Positions 52,517-62,300 of a stretch of 64,000 nucleotides of DNA are shown piece by piece. Made by a program: the position numbers and the translations under genes. The notes beneath the pieces are model-generated. The model was not told where the DNA came from, did not search any database, and worked only from the letters and a program-made list of their open reading frames with translations. Within the stretch, counting starts at the first letter, position 1. Every line of letters starts with the position of its first letter. The stretch is taken from the NCBI RefSeq assembly GCF_003071365.1, contig NZ_CP028960.1, forward strand, positions 806,001 through 870,000, given 5' to 3'. This DNA comes from Methyloceanibacter sp. wino2 (GTDB lineage Bacteria > Pseudomonadota > Alphaproteobacteria > Rhizobiales > Methyloligellaceae).

Positions 52517-53959
52517 TTAGCACCTCACCGTGGTGCACCGAATTCTGCCTTTGGCGGTGAATGCTCGGTCCAATGCTTGCGTGAGGGCATCGACCTGATC
52601 CTTATGTTTGCTCGCAGGAAATGCCATGAGCTCGTGTCGGAAGTCGTCAAGCCACCCCGCTTGCCGCGGCAGGTATACGGAGCCGGCCTCGATCCGCGCC
52701 GTGTGCGCTGACATGCGTAGCACCTTGTCCTGAGTCGGCTTGACGCCGATGGCGTGAATGCCCTCCCTTTTCAGGTCTTGGATTAGGCTCATCCCCGATC
52801 CCTTCTCCTCAATGACCAGGGAATACGAACGCGGCAGCTGCCAACGGCGATGCATCTCGATAACTCGACGCCGCAGATCAGGATAGTCGAGCCGCTCTCG
52901 CAAGACATCGAGGATCCACACCGTCTCGCCTCGTGTCTGCAGCACGATGCAGGCAGAGTAGTCCGCCAACTCCCCCGCACTCATCGCCGTGTCCCAACTG
53001 ACAATCAGCTTATCGCCTGATTGCCAAGCAGGAGGACTGTCATAGAGTGGAAACCACGACCACTTGATGAGGTTTCCACTTGGGGCCACGGGTTGCTGCT
53101 GGTACTGCGCGGCAAAGTCCAAGGAACCCATCGTGTGCTTTAGGTCGGCCAAGACCTTCTCGGAGTCGCGAGTAGGGTGCAGTAACTCGCCCACCCTGCG
53201 TCGGTAGACTCTGTCCTCCCCGATCCGCACTTCATCGTCCGTCTCTGCAATGGCAGGAAGCCTCAGCTCGGTCCAGCCGTCTTGTTCGAGGAGATGGCCA
53301 ACGAGGTCGTCCACATGCAGGCGCTGCATCACCACGATAATGGCATCATCGGCTTTGCTGTCGAGGCGCGGGACGAGGGTGTTGGCGTACCACTGCTTGA
53401 GGTTCTCCCTCGCGTTCTCGGAGTGGGCATCCTGTGGCTTCATAGGGTCGTCGATGATGAGCAGATTGCCTCCGCGGCCGGTTAGCGTTCCTCCCACCGA
53501 TGTGGCGTAGCGGAAGCCTCTCGCGGTCGTCATGACCTCGAGCTCGGTATCCTTGGCCGCACTGACGCGCGTTGATCTGAAGAGGTTCAGGTAGAAGGGC
53601 GAGCGGACCAAAGCTCGAAAGTCATTCGCATGCTTTCGGGCAAGGCCCTCGGAATAGCTGACGCAGATGATGCGGCGCGTTGGATCGTGACCGAGAACGA
53701 ACGCCGGAAAGGCTACAGATGCGCAGATCGACTTCAGGCTGCGGGGCGGGACGGTGATGATCAAGCGCTTGATCTCCCCGTCTAGCACGCGCGTCAACGC
53801 ATCGGCGATTGCCTCAATATGCCAGTTCGGCTGAAACCTATCGCCCGCCGAGACAATGGGGAAAGCCCTCTGAACGAATGAATAGAGATCTTTGCGAAAA
53901 ATGGCGTCCAGGTCACATGGACGAAGGCCTTTCAGAAGGCTGGTTCGTGCTTCACTCAT
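52517..53959 (-). CDS. Phage terminase large subunit (TerL)
   Basis: The 480-residue protein is a packaging motor: an N-terminal ATPase with LIITVPPRSLKSICASVAFP (Walker A-like), LLIIDDPMKPQDAHSEN (Walker B) and VVMQRLHVDDLVGHLL (coupling motif), and a C-terminal RNase H-like nuclease with LIVSWDTAMSAGELADYSAC and a late DQVDALTQAL. It appears intact. The start ATG overlaps the DUF5681 gene by eight bases. No portal, protease or capsid gene follows: the next gene is chromosomal narG. A decayed 847-bp copy lies at 2331-3177. Confidence 0.93.
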   Translation of the reverse strand: MSEARTSLLKGLRPCDLDAIFRKDLYSFVQRAFPIVSAGDRFQPNWHIEAIADALTRVLDGEIKRLIITVPPRSLKSICASVAFPAFVLGHDPTRRIICVSYSEGLARKHANDFRALVRSPFYLNLFRSTRVSAAKDTELEVMTTARGFRYATSVGGTLTGRGGNLLIIDDPMKPQDAHSENARENLKQWYANTLVPRLDSKADDAIIVVMQRLHVDDLVGHLLEQDGWTELRLPAIAETDDEVRIGEDRVYRRRVGELLHPTRDSEKVLADLKHTMGSLDFAAQYQQQPVAPSGNLIKWSWFPLYDSPPAWQSGDKLIVSWDTAMSAGELADYSACIVLQTRGETVWILDVLRERLDYPDLRRRVIEMHRRWQLPRSYSLVIEEKGSGMSLIQDLKREGIHAIGVKPTQDKVLRMSAHTARIEAGSVYLPRQAGWLDDFRHELMAFPASKHKDQVDALTQALDRAFTAKGRIRCTTVRC

Positions 53960-54440
53960 TCTCTGACTCCAGATGGACTGTGGCTTGGCTGGAACCGGAA
54001 TCGTCTTCTTGCTGGCTGTTCTGCATCGCCAGCGCGCCGTGACGTCTTAGGAACTCCTCGACGATCAGGGCGTCGTCCTGCCCGACATTCTCCGTTTCTG
54101 TCGGCTCCGCTACGTCATCCATGAAACCAGCCAATCTCAAGAGCTGAAGGACTGACGCAAAGGCCTTGTTGTCGTTCATGAGCGCGTTGGTGAGCGTCAT
54201 GCGGATGAGAGCCTCCTGTTTCGATACACGCCGCGTACGATCTCCCTCACGAACGTGTACTTTCTCTGCGAGCACGTCCTTGAGGATGGTCTTGAAGTTT
54301 CTGTGCCCTTTTGGGCGTCCCTTCGGATTGCCCGACTGACCCGGCTTGAACTGCGCGTGCTTCGGCGGCTTCTGGTATCCGACTTCGTAAGAGGCGGAAT
54401 CCCGGGTTCCACGACTTCTGTTCTTACGCTTCCCCATCAT
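53952..54440 (-). CDS. DUF5681 protein (putative small terminase-like partner)
   Basis: The 162-residue protein (MMGKRKNRSRGTRDSASYEV) has the DUF5681 signature GYQKPPKHAQFKPGQSGNPK followed by GRPKGHRNFKTILKDVL. This basic, glycine-rich N-terminal motif is found in proteins encoded immediately before TerL in many prophages, so a DNA-binding or small-terminase-like role is likely, but the function is unproven. The start overlaps the ParB-methyltransferase gene by 17 bases and the end overlaps TerL by eight, so the three genes form a tight operon. Confidence 0.85.
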   Translation of the reverse strand: MMGKRKNRSRGTRDSASYEVGYQKPPKHAQFKPGQSGNPKGRPKGHRNFKTILKDVLAEKVHVREGDRTRRVSKQEALIRMTLTNALMNDNKAFASVLQLLRLAGFMDDVAEPTETENVGQDDALIVEEFLRRHGALAMQNSQQEDDSGSSQATVHLESENE

Positions 54441-55767
54441 TCGCCCCCTCGCTGGCCGCTTCGTGCAGCCGCTGACGCTCGCTTGCGACTTCCTCGAAGG
54501 TCTGGCCTGTGCCGTGGAGAGTCGCATCGCGCCGTGTGAACGCCTGCCATCGACGAACGGCGACATCGACATATTTGGGTGCGAGCTCGATCGCAAAGGC
54601 GCGCCGCCCGACGCGTTCCGCGGCCATGACCGTCGTACCGGCACCACAGAAGGTATCCAGCACGGTATCCCCGCGGCGAGTGCAGTCCTTCAGCGCATCG
54701 ACCACCATCGCGATCGGCTTGACTGTCGGGTGTGCTGCAAGATCGTCCATGCGGCCGGACCGAAAGCTGTTCGCGCCGGCGTAGTGCCAGACATTCGAGC
54801 GCGAACGCCCGTGCCGGCCGAGTTGAACATTGTTGCGGTGTGGTTCAGCACCGACGCGGAACACGCCGATGAGTTCGTGCTGGCTACGATAGAAGCTTCC
54901 CTGCCCCGCATTGGACTTTGCCCAGACAACAAGATTCAGCATGGCGCCATACACGCCCCGGCCAGCGCAGACCAATTCCTCTACATGTCGCCAATCCATG
55001 CACACGAAGTGGACGGCCCCGTCCCGGGAAACGGCGGAAGCAACGCTGAGGGTTTCTTGGAGAAACTCGATAAACTCGGGACGAGACATCTCTCCGGACG
55101 CCATCGCGAACTCGTCATGCTTGGTCCGTCCCCGCCCTACGATGTCTTTTACTCGGACGTTGTAGGGTGGATCCAGGAACGCCATAGCGGCGCGTTCCTT
55201 GCCCATGAGAAGGCCGATTGAGCCGATATCCCGTGCGTCTCCACACAGAAGACGATGAGCGCCCAGCTGCCACAGGTCTCCTGGTTTGCTGACGATGGGT
55301 TCGGCCTCCCACGCAGACTCCAACCTGTCTGCTGGATCCCTGCTGTCCGTCTCAAAGTCAGCGACGATTTGGTCGATCTCGACCGCCTCAAAGGCAGTAA
55401 TAGAGATATCCAGGTTCTCCTCGATCAGGAGATCGGTGAGTTCAGGGATCTCGGCGGCTAGCCGTTCGCGATCCCACCCCGCATTTTCTGCAATCTTATT
55501 ATCGGCGATGAGAAGCGCGCGTTTCTTAGCCTCACTCAAACCGTCCAGAACGATGGCCGGCGCCTCCTGAAGACCGAGCATCCTGGCAGCCTCCAGGCGC
55601 CCATGGCCGGTGATGATCAGCCCGTCTTCGTCAATAAGGAGTGGCACGACGAAGCCGAATGCCGTGATGCTCTTCGCAATCTGTCGGATTTGCTTCTTCG
55701 AGTGGGTTCGCGCATTGCGCGGATTGAGCTTGAACGTGCTCAAGGGCACGGATTGGATTGTCGGCAT
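54424..55767 (-). CDS. ParB-domain DNA methyltransferase fusion
   Basis: The 447-residue protein joins a ParB/sulfiredoxin-like domain (SVPLSTFKLNPRNARTHSKK, GLIITGHGRLEAARMLGL) to a DNA amino-methyltransferase. The catalytic LDPPYNV motif comes before HPTVKPIAMV and the AdoMet-binding DTFCGAGTTVMAAERVGRRA, the beta-class order of N6-adenine or N4-cytosine methylases. Such fusions are frequent in prophages next to terminase genes and probably protect phage DNA or regulate packaging; no restriction gene is nearby. I use the ATG at 55767, where ParB homology begins. Confidence 0.9.
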   Translation of the reverse strand: MPTIQSVPLSTFKLNPRNARTHSKKQIRQIAKSITAFGFVVPLLIDEDGLIITGHGRLEAARMLGLQEAPAIVLDGLSEAKKRALLIADNKIAENAGWDRERLAAEIPELTDLLIEENLDISITAFEAVEIDQIVADFETDSRDPADRLESAWEAEPIVSKPGDLWQLGAHRLLCGDARDIGSIGLLMGKERAAMAFLDPPYNVRVKDIVGRGRTKHDEFAMASGEMSRPEFIEFLQETLSVASAVSRDGAVHFVCMDWRHVEELVCAGRGVYGAMLNLVVWAKSNAGQGSFYRSQHELIGVFRVGAEPHRNNVQLGRHGRSRSNVWHYAGANSFRSGRMDDLAAHPTVKPIAMVVDALKDCTRRGDTVLDTFCGAGTTVMAAERVGRRAFAIELAPKYVDVAVRRWQAFTRRDATLHGTGQTFEEVASERQRLHEAASEGANDGEA

Positions 55768-56259
55768 GACGTCCTCCATCACGCTTGGGCGAAGACGCAC
55801 GAGTGACGTCACCCCAAGCAGGGTTCAAAAATTCAGTTCTGAAGGATTCAGGCCTTGGCTCGTGGCAACTGAGCGCTCTGCGATCTCAGTGACCTTACCG
55901 ATCGCCTCTGGCGACCATGAGTTCGTGGACTCTGGCTCTGCCTTGTCCGTGGCAGGCTCTGCCCACCCAGCCAAAGACCGGCTCGGAGTGCAGTGAAACA
56001 TTGCTTCCACTGCCGACTGGGCTCCGCCCATTCGTACCGATTCGGCCTGCCAACTAGAATGATGTTGCCCTCGTTCAAGTCAAGGGGTCTCACTCTACGG
56101 ACGTCAGTGCCGGATTTTGCTGGACTTCCCTTCTAAAGAGAGCGTGCATGCAGGCAGCGAGCACCTCGCCTCCGTTATTGTCCTCCCCCGGCCTGCGGGC
56201 TGGGCTGTGGGCAGTGGAAGCGCCGGCATCGGGCCGGTGCGCCATGATGGAGGCAACCC
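55768..56259. other. Divergent promoter region within the island, no gene recognised
   Basis: These 492 bases lie between the leftward methyltransferase operon and the rightward DUF3489 operon. A 68-codon leftward frame (55825-56031) exists but shows no family or ribosome-binding site. The region must contain both promoters; GGAGGCAACCC precedes the DUF3489 ATG. Confidence 0.45.
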
Positions 56260-56880
56260 ATGCCCAAACCCAAAACACAAACTCCAAAGCTCAACGACAC
56301 GCAGCTCGTGATCTTGAGCGCCGCGGCCCAACGCAGCGATCATGCGCTGTTGCCCCTTCCCCAAGGCCTGAGCCTGCAAGGCCCCGCACGCGCCAAAGCC
56401 ATCACGACCCTGCTCAAACGAGGTCTGATCGAAGAGCGCCGTATTGCCGACGGCGCCCTTGAATGGCGACGCGACGAAGACAGCAGTGCCTACGGCCTTT
56501 TCCTCACGACAGCTGGGCTTGTGGCACTCGGAATTGATGAGACCGAGAAGGACCAACGCGCAACGGCGGTCGCCCCTGACAAAGGCAAAGCAGAGGCCGC
56601 ATGCCCGCGTCGCAACGTGAAGAAGGCGCCATCGGCAGCGCCCAAGAAGCGCTCTGCGTCTCCACAAAGCAAACAGGCTCTCGTGATCACAATGCTACGC
56701 CGGAAGTCGGGCGCCACCATCGATGACATCGTCGCCGAGACTGGCTGGCAGCCGCATTCAGTGCGCGGTTTCTTCTCAGGAGTCGTCAAGAAGAAGCTCA
56801 AGCTGCCGCTCGTCTCCGAGGTCGGCAAGAAGGGCGTGCGGCGCTATCGGATGGCCACGGCGGAATCCCATAAGGCTTAG
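56260..56880 (+). CDS. DUF3489 protein
   Basis: The 206-residue protein has an N-terminal region ([51 protein letters not shown]) and a C-terminal winged-helix-like DUF3489 domain ([40 protein letters not shown]) separated by a Lys/Ala-rich linker. The C-terminal domain probably binds DNA. The gene starts a three-gene set with DUF2924 and a serine recombinase, a combination that recurs in alphaproteobacterial prophages. Confidence 0.88.
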   Translation: MPKPKTQTPKLNDTQLVILSAAAQRSDHALLPLPQGLSLQGPARAKAITTLLKRGLIEERRIADGALEWRRDEDSSAYGLFLTTAGLVALGIDETEKDQRATAVAPDKGKAEAACPRRNVKKAPSAAPKKRSASPQSKQALVITMLRRKSGATIDDIVAETGWQPHSVRGFFSGVVKKKLKLPLVSEVGKKGVRRYRMATAESHKA

Positions 56881-56884
56881 AACC

Positions 56885-57391
56885 ATGTCGGGAAACACAT
56901 ACGCTCGGTCGCGCCGAAAACGGCGCGGGCCGGTAACGGCTCAGGTCGAGGCGGATCTCGCCACTCGGGTTCGCGCCCTGCCGCGCTCCCCGAGGGCTGA
57001 ACTCGAAGCTGAATGGCGTCGCCTGTGGAGTCCCACAGTGCCGCGCCATGCAAGCCGCGCCTTCCTCGTCCGCGCGGTAGCCTACGGGATCCAGGCGGAA
57101 GTCTATGGAGGACTCGATGCCGAGACGCTGCGGCTCCTCAAGAAGGCCGGCCAGGCGAAAGGCAAACCGTCACGACCGCAGCCGCGCCGCTTGAGCAAAG
57201 GCACGAAGCTCTTTCGTGAATGGCACGGCGAGACGCACGAAGTGCTCGTTCTCGAGAAGGGCTTTGCCTGGCGTGGCCGAACCTATCCAAGCCTCACCGC
57301 TGTCGCTCGTGCGATCACCGGCACCAACTGGAACGGCTGGGCCTTCTTTGGGCTCAAGCGCCGCAGCACGGAGACGCCTGCAGATGGGTGA
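56885..57391 (+). CDS. DUF2924 protein
   Basis: The 168-residue protein has the DUF2924 pattern: LEAEWRRLWSPTVPRHASRA, FLVRAVAYGIQAEVYGGLD and, near the end, GTKLFREWHGETHEVLVLEK, FAWRGRTYPSLTAVARAITG and WNGWAFFGL. The last segment resembles a small DNA-interacting fold seen with recombinases. It starts four bases after the DUF3489 stop and overlaps the recombinase start by eight bases; the accessory role in recombination is inferred from this constant partnership. Confidence 0.88.
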   Translation: MSGNTYARSRRKRRGPVTAQVEADLATRVRALPRSPRAELEAEWRRLWSPTVPRHASRAFLVRAVAYGIQAEVYGGLDAETLRLLKKAGQAKGKPSRPQPRRLSKGTKLFREWHGETHEVLVLEKGFAWRGRTYPSLTAVARAITGTNWNGWAFFGLKRRSTETPADG

Positions 57392-59147
57392 GATCAACAA
57401 GCGGTCCAAGCGCATCCGTTGCGCCATCTACACCCGCAAGTCCTCCGATGAGGGGCTCGAGCAGGAGTTCAACTCACTCCATGCTCAACGGGAGGCTTGC
57501 GAGTCCTACATTGCCAGCCAGCGCCATGAAGGGTGGCATGCTCTTTCCGCCCACTATGACGATGGCGGGTATTCCGGCGGGACCATGGGCCGCCCCGCGC
57601 TCAAGCGCCTTCTTGCAGATATCGCTGCAGGTAAAGTGGATACCGTCGTCGTCTATAAGATCGACCGCCTGACACGATCTCTGTTCGACTTCGCGAAGAT
57701 TGTAGAGGCCTTCGACGCCAAGGGCGTGTCATTCGTCTCGGTGACGCAGGCCTTCAACACCACGACATCCATGGGTCGGCTCACCCTCAACGTTTTGCTC
57801 TCCTTCGCCCAGTTCGAGCGCGAGGTCACGAGCGAACGTATCCGCGACAAGATTGCGGCCTCCAAGAAGAAGGGCATGTGGATGGGTGGCGCCGTGCCGC
57901 TCGGCTACGACGCCATCGATCGGAAGCTCAAGATCAATGCCGATGAGGCCAAGACAGTCAGGCATCTGTTTGCGCTCTACCTCGAGCTGGGTAGCGTCCG
58001 AAAGCTCCAAGAGAAGACCCACCGTCTCAACCTCAGGACCAAGGTCCGCACCCTAGCCGATGGACGCCGGCTAGGGGGCACTGACTTCAGCCGCGGGCAT
58101 CTGTATCGCATCCTCTCGAGCCCGATCTATCTCGGCCGCATTCCGCATCGCCAAACCAGCTACGACGGAGAACACGACGCAATCGTCGATGCTGAGACCT
58201 GGGACAAAGTTCAGGCTCTCCTCGCTGCCAACGCCGGTCGAAAGCGCGGTCGGACCAGTTCGAAGCACCCGAGCCTGCTCGCAGGTCTCCTATTCACGGC
58301 AGAAGGCGTGCCGTTCACGCCCTCCCATGCGGTCAACCACGGGCGGCGGTACCGGTACTATGTCGAGCGGTCGCTCCTGGCACCTCGGGCCGCGGCCGCC
58401 AAGAAGGCTAGCGCCGCGAATGAGGAAAACGAGACCGGGCTCGTATCAAAAGGCTGGCGCCTTCCCGCGCATGAGATCGAGAAGCTTGTGCTCGACCAAC
58501 TCTCCGCATTTCTGAAAGACCGCGTCGCGGTGCTTGATGCCTTGGCTTCAATGAAGAAGTCGCCGGACGTGGTTACTGCTGTGCTCGCGCGCGCATCGAA
58601 ACTGACTTATGCGTGTGAGGCTGGCGCTCCTTCAGGAAAAGCAGAAGTCATTGCCAATCTCGTGCGACGCATCGTGGTGGCGCAGGACACGGTGACGATT
58701 GAAATTGCACGGAACATGCTAACGGCGCGGTTGCTCGATCAGGAAATCGCCCACGCGTCACTAGCGAAATGCCGTGGCACGATCACGCTTGAGGTTCAGG
58801 TGAGGCTTCGGCGGCGGGGCGTCGAGGCCAAGTTGGTTGTCTCAGATCAAGGGCACGCCAATTCTGTGCCTGATGCCAACTTGGTCAGGGCACTCGCGCG
58901 GGCACATGAATGGTTTGGCCAGATCGTTCGAGGCGAGGCGGACGGGATCGGCGCTGTCGCATGCGCTGAACGCCTCGATCGGACCTATGTGACCCGCATC
59001 ATCTGTTTGGCTTTTCTGGCGCCAGAAATGACCACGGCACTACTGGAGGGGCGGCAGCCGGCGGAGCTGACAGCAAAGCGGCTCATCAGATCAACCGCCA
59101 GCATTCCACTTTTTTGGATGGACCAATTGCCGTTGTTGTCCACCTAG
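57384..59147 (+). CDS. Large serine recombinase
   Basis: The 587-residue protein has a resolvase catalytic domain (RCAIYTRKSSDEGLEQEFNS with the nucleophilic Ser at about 20, VYKIDRLTRSLFDFAKIVEA and LLSFAQFEREVTSERIRDKI), then a recombinase domain (MWMGGAVPLGYDAIDRKLKI) and a long zinc-ribbon/coiled-coil region. This type integrates and excises prophages and islands at att sites. I use the ATG at 57384; the frame is open upstream but overlaps DUF2924. It is the last gene of the island, close to its right end, as expected for an integrase. Confidence 0.93.
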   Translation: MGEINKRSKRIRCAIYTRKSSDEGLEQEFNSLHAQREACESYIASQRHEGWHALSAHYDDGGYSGGTMGRPALKRLLADIAAGKVDTVVVYKIDRLTRSLFDFAKIVEAFDAKGVSFVSVTQAFNTTTSMGRLTLNVLLSFAQFEREVTSERIRDKIAASKKKGMWMGGAVPLGYDAIDRKLKINADEAKTVRHLFALYLELGSVRKLQEKTHRLNLRTKVRTLADGRRLGGTDFSRGHLYRILSSPIYLGRIPHRQTSYDGEHDAIVDAETWDKVQALLAANAGRKRGRTSSKHPSLLAGLLFTAEGVPFTPSHAVNHGRRYRYYVERSLLAPRAAAAKKASAANEENETGLVSKGWRLPAHEIEKLVLDQLSAFLKDRVAVLDALASMKKSPDVVTAVLARASKLTYACEAGAPSGKAEVIANLVRRIVVAQDTVTIEIARNMLTARLLDQEIAHASLAKCRGTITLEVQVRLRRRGVEAKLVVSDQGHANSVPDANLVRALARAHEWFGQIVRGEADGIGAVACAERLDRTYVTRIICLAFLAPEMTTALLEGRQPAELTAKRLIRSTASIPLFWMDQLPLLST

Positions 59148-59356
59148 GTTCTAAACCCAATGTTCGCGCCCCGTAATCCTACTGAGGCGGCCAAGAGAGT
59201 AATTGCTCGCTTGATCTTTGCACGACAGCTGGCCGCACCGGCAATGGTGTAGGAGCACGTCACGTCGCAACCCAGATTTGGCAAGGCTAGCTCTGGCCTA
59301 GTCATAATGCGACCTGCTACGGATCAGCAGTGCCGCGCCATCTCACGGGCACCTTC

Positions 59357-62300
59357 TCAATTCACCCCCCTGGCCTCTACGTGGCTTCCCGTGACTTCCT
59401 TCCAAACATAGAAGCCATTTGGAATGGCTTCCTGCACAAGGGAGACATGCGAGATGAGGCCCACCGCGCGGTTCTGACTGACGAGCTTGGCAAGCACTTG
59501 CAGGACCTGATCGAGCGTGCCTGAACCGTTCTCGGTGTCTAGACTGCCGAAGCCCTCATCAATGAAAATTGTATCCAGCCGGACCTTCCCGCTCGCACTT
59601 TCGACGACGTCGGCGAGCCCGAGCGCGAGAGCGAGAGCGGCGATAAACGTCTCTCCGCCCGACAACGTGCTGGTTGGGCGCGCCTTGCCCGTGAAGATAT
59701 CGAAAACTTCGATCTCAAGGCCGCGCCGCCCGCGGCCAGCACTTTCCTCATTCCGCATCAACCTGTAGCGGTCTCCCGTCATGGGACCGAGCCGCAGATT
59801 AGCCGCCTCCAAAACCCGGTCGAACATCGCGCCGATGGCAAACGTTTCAAGGTCGAGCCGTTGCGGGTTCTCGCCGTTCGCAAGCGCGGCGAGGGCTCGA
59901 AGGGGACCCGAGGAGGCTTCCAACGCGTCGAGCTCGCGCAGGGTCTCCTCCAAATCGCCTTTGAGCTTTGAGAGGTGGGCCAATCGTTGCTGCGCCCCGG
60001 AACGCAAGTCCACGGCTTCGGTCAGCTTCTGATCGGCATCCAGCTTCGCCGCTTGCAGTACCGATAGATCAGGACGCTCTCGATCCTGAATTGCCTCCGA
60101 GGTCTTGTGCATCTCCTCATTCGCATTCTCAAGCTTCCGAAGATGCTCATTCACCGTTGTGCGATCCTCTTCGACCGTCGCAATAGCGGGCTTGAGGGCC
60201 CGGAACTCGTCCTCTGTCACACCGGCTTGTGCAAGGCGCGCTGCGAATGCTTCTTCTGCCTTGCGGTGGCGCGCTTGAGATTCCGTGAGCTTGCCTGCAG
60301 CTGCCTGCAAATCCTTCGCGGTGGAAAGATCGGCATCGCGCGTTTCCCTCGCCATGGCCTCTGCAGCGTCTCGCGCAGCTTGCCGCTCTGCTAGGCCTCC
60401 GGCGACCTTCTGCCTGGTAGCGGCGAGAGCTGCCGGGTCCCGCAAATCTTGTGGAACCGCCGATAGCATCTGATCGAGGCGCGCTTGCTCCGCGGCAGCG
60501 CTCGCTTGGAGCTTGCCGAGTGTATCGCGGCATTCCTCGCGTACTTGCGTGGCCTCTCGAATCTGTTCGGCAAGTCGCTCACCGTCGGCTTCCATTGCAG
60601 CGATGTCGCGTGGGGGGCCGGCATCTTCTAGTAAAAGCTGTTCCGTCTCAATCTGCTCCGTGAGCACCGCGGCACTTTCACGGGGAGGATCAAACGCCGC
60701 GAGTATGCCTTGCCGCTCCGCAAGGATCACCCGTCCCGCTTCGAGACTTGCAAACGCTTCGTGAACTGCTGCGTCCGCCAACTCGAATGCAGCTTTCGTG
60801 TCCCGAAACGCTTGATCCAACCCGGCATGCTCGGCGGCTCCGGTAGCCGGTGCCGGATGTTCAATCGAGCCGCAAACAGGACAGGGCTCTCCAGGCTCGA
60901 GCTTGGCGGCCAAGTGCAGCGCCTGGGCCTCGGAGAGTGCCCGTTCCGCCTCCGCGTACTCGGACTTGGCCTCATGCGCGGCTCGGGCGGCATTTGCATG
61001 CGTCGATGTCAGCACTTGAAGCTCGTCATGAGCCACTTGCACGCTGACTTCCGCTTTTTCGAAGTTCGTAGCCGCGGAGAGCAATCGCTTCAGGCCCTCA
61101 AGCCGCGCCACAGAGTCCCGGAGATGGACCTCTGCTTGGCGCGCCGCTTTGATGGCATCGACATTCGTCTGATGCTGCTTATCGAGGCCCGCCAGTCTTC
61201 TTTCAGCGCTTTCGAGACTCTCACCAGCCTGGCGCTTGGCCTCGCGCGCTCGATCAACCGCCTCCACCAGTCCCGTGGACTTTTCGAGCACCTCCTTGTG
61301 ACGGTCCAACGCCTCGAGATTCTGGCGCATTTCGTCCATTTCGCCCGCACGCTGTGTTTCGACCTCAAGCGCGGTCACAGCCTCCTTGGCCTTCGCAGAC
61401 GCCATCTCCGCGAGACGCTGGGATTCGTTCCGTGCATGCCGCGCATTCTTGGCGTCGGCATCCGCCTCGCTCACGTTGCTTTCCACATCGAGCAGGGTCC
61501 TGGCGCGTTCGGCCTGGACAATTCGTTTGGCAAGCGCATCCATTGCCTCTTGGCCCGCTTCAAGAACAGCGAGCGTCTCGCGTGCCAGATCGAGGCTCTT
61601 GAATTGCTCCTCCAGCTTCTCGGCTGCTCCCAGCGCAGTCTGAGCCGCGAGGAGACCGGCCCTTGCGCCTTCTTCCACTTTTGCAGTCTCAGAGCAGTGC
61701 ACGCCGGCGGCATCGATTCCATCGTTCAGCGCATCGAGGCTCTCGAAGCCCTCCGCACCAAGACGGCCGCTGCAGACTCTGCGCTGGTCCTGAACGTGGC
61801 GCTCGGCAGTGTCTGCATCCGACTTCAGCTTGGCCGACAGGGCTCGATAGGCAGAAACATCGAATAGGTCCCGCAGGATTGCGAGCCGTTCCTTCGTCTT
61901 CGCCGCGAGAAACGCCTCGAACTTCCCCTGCGGCAGAAGTACGATCTGGCGGAACTGCTCGGGCCCATAGCCCAGCATTTCGATGATCGCCTTATCAACA
62001 TCGCGAACCTTCTTCTCAGCCAAGATCTTGCCGCGGCTCTCACCTCCGATCTCGTCAACCGCAATTCCTGTCGCGTCAAACAGGAATGCCTCGTGGGGAT
62101 GCCGCGTCTCGCCAACTCCACGTTGCTTCGGGCGCATTTGCTCCGGGCGACGCGCAACGACATAGCGATGGCCGCCCATGTCGAACACAAGCTCGACCTC
62201 TGTCTGCATATCCGCGTCGGCGTGATCGGACCTTAACGACGGCGTCTCCTGCTCGGGCTTCGCCGGCTCTCCAAATAGCGCGAATGTCATTGCGCTGAAG

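Noticed and set aside
55825-56031. A 68-codon leftward frame upstream of the methyltransferase
   Set aside because: No ribosome-binding site, family or coupling supports it; it lies in the expected divergent promoter region.
60710-61867. A 385-codon plus-strand open frame
   Set aside because: It is antisense to the coiled-coil part of sbcC and has no family features.
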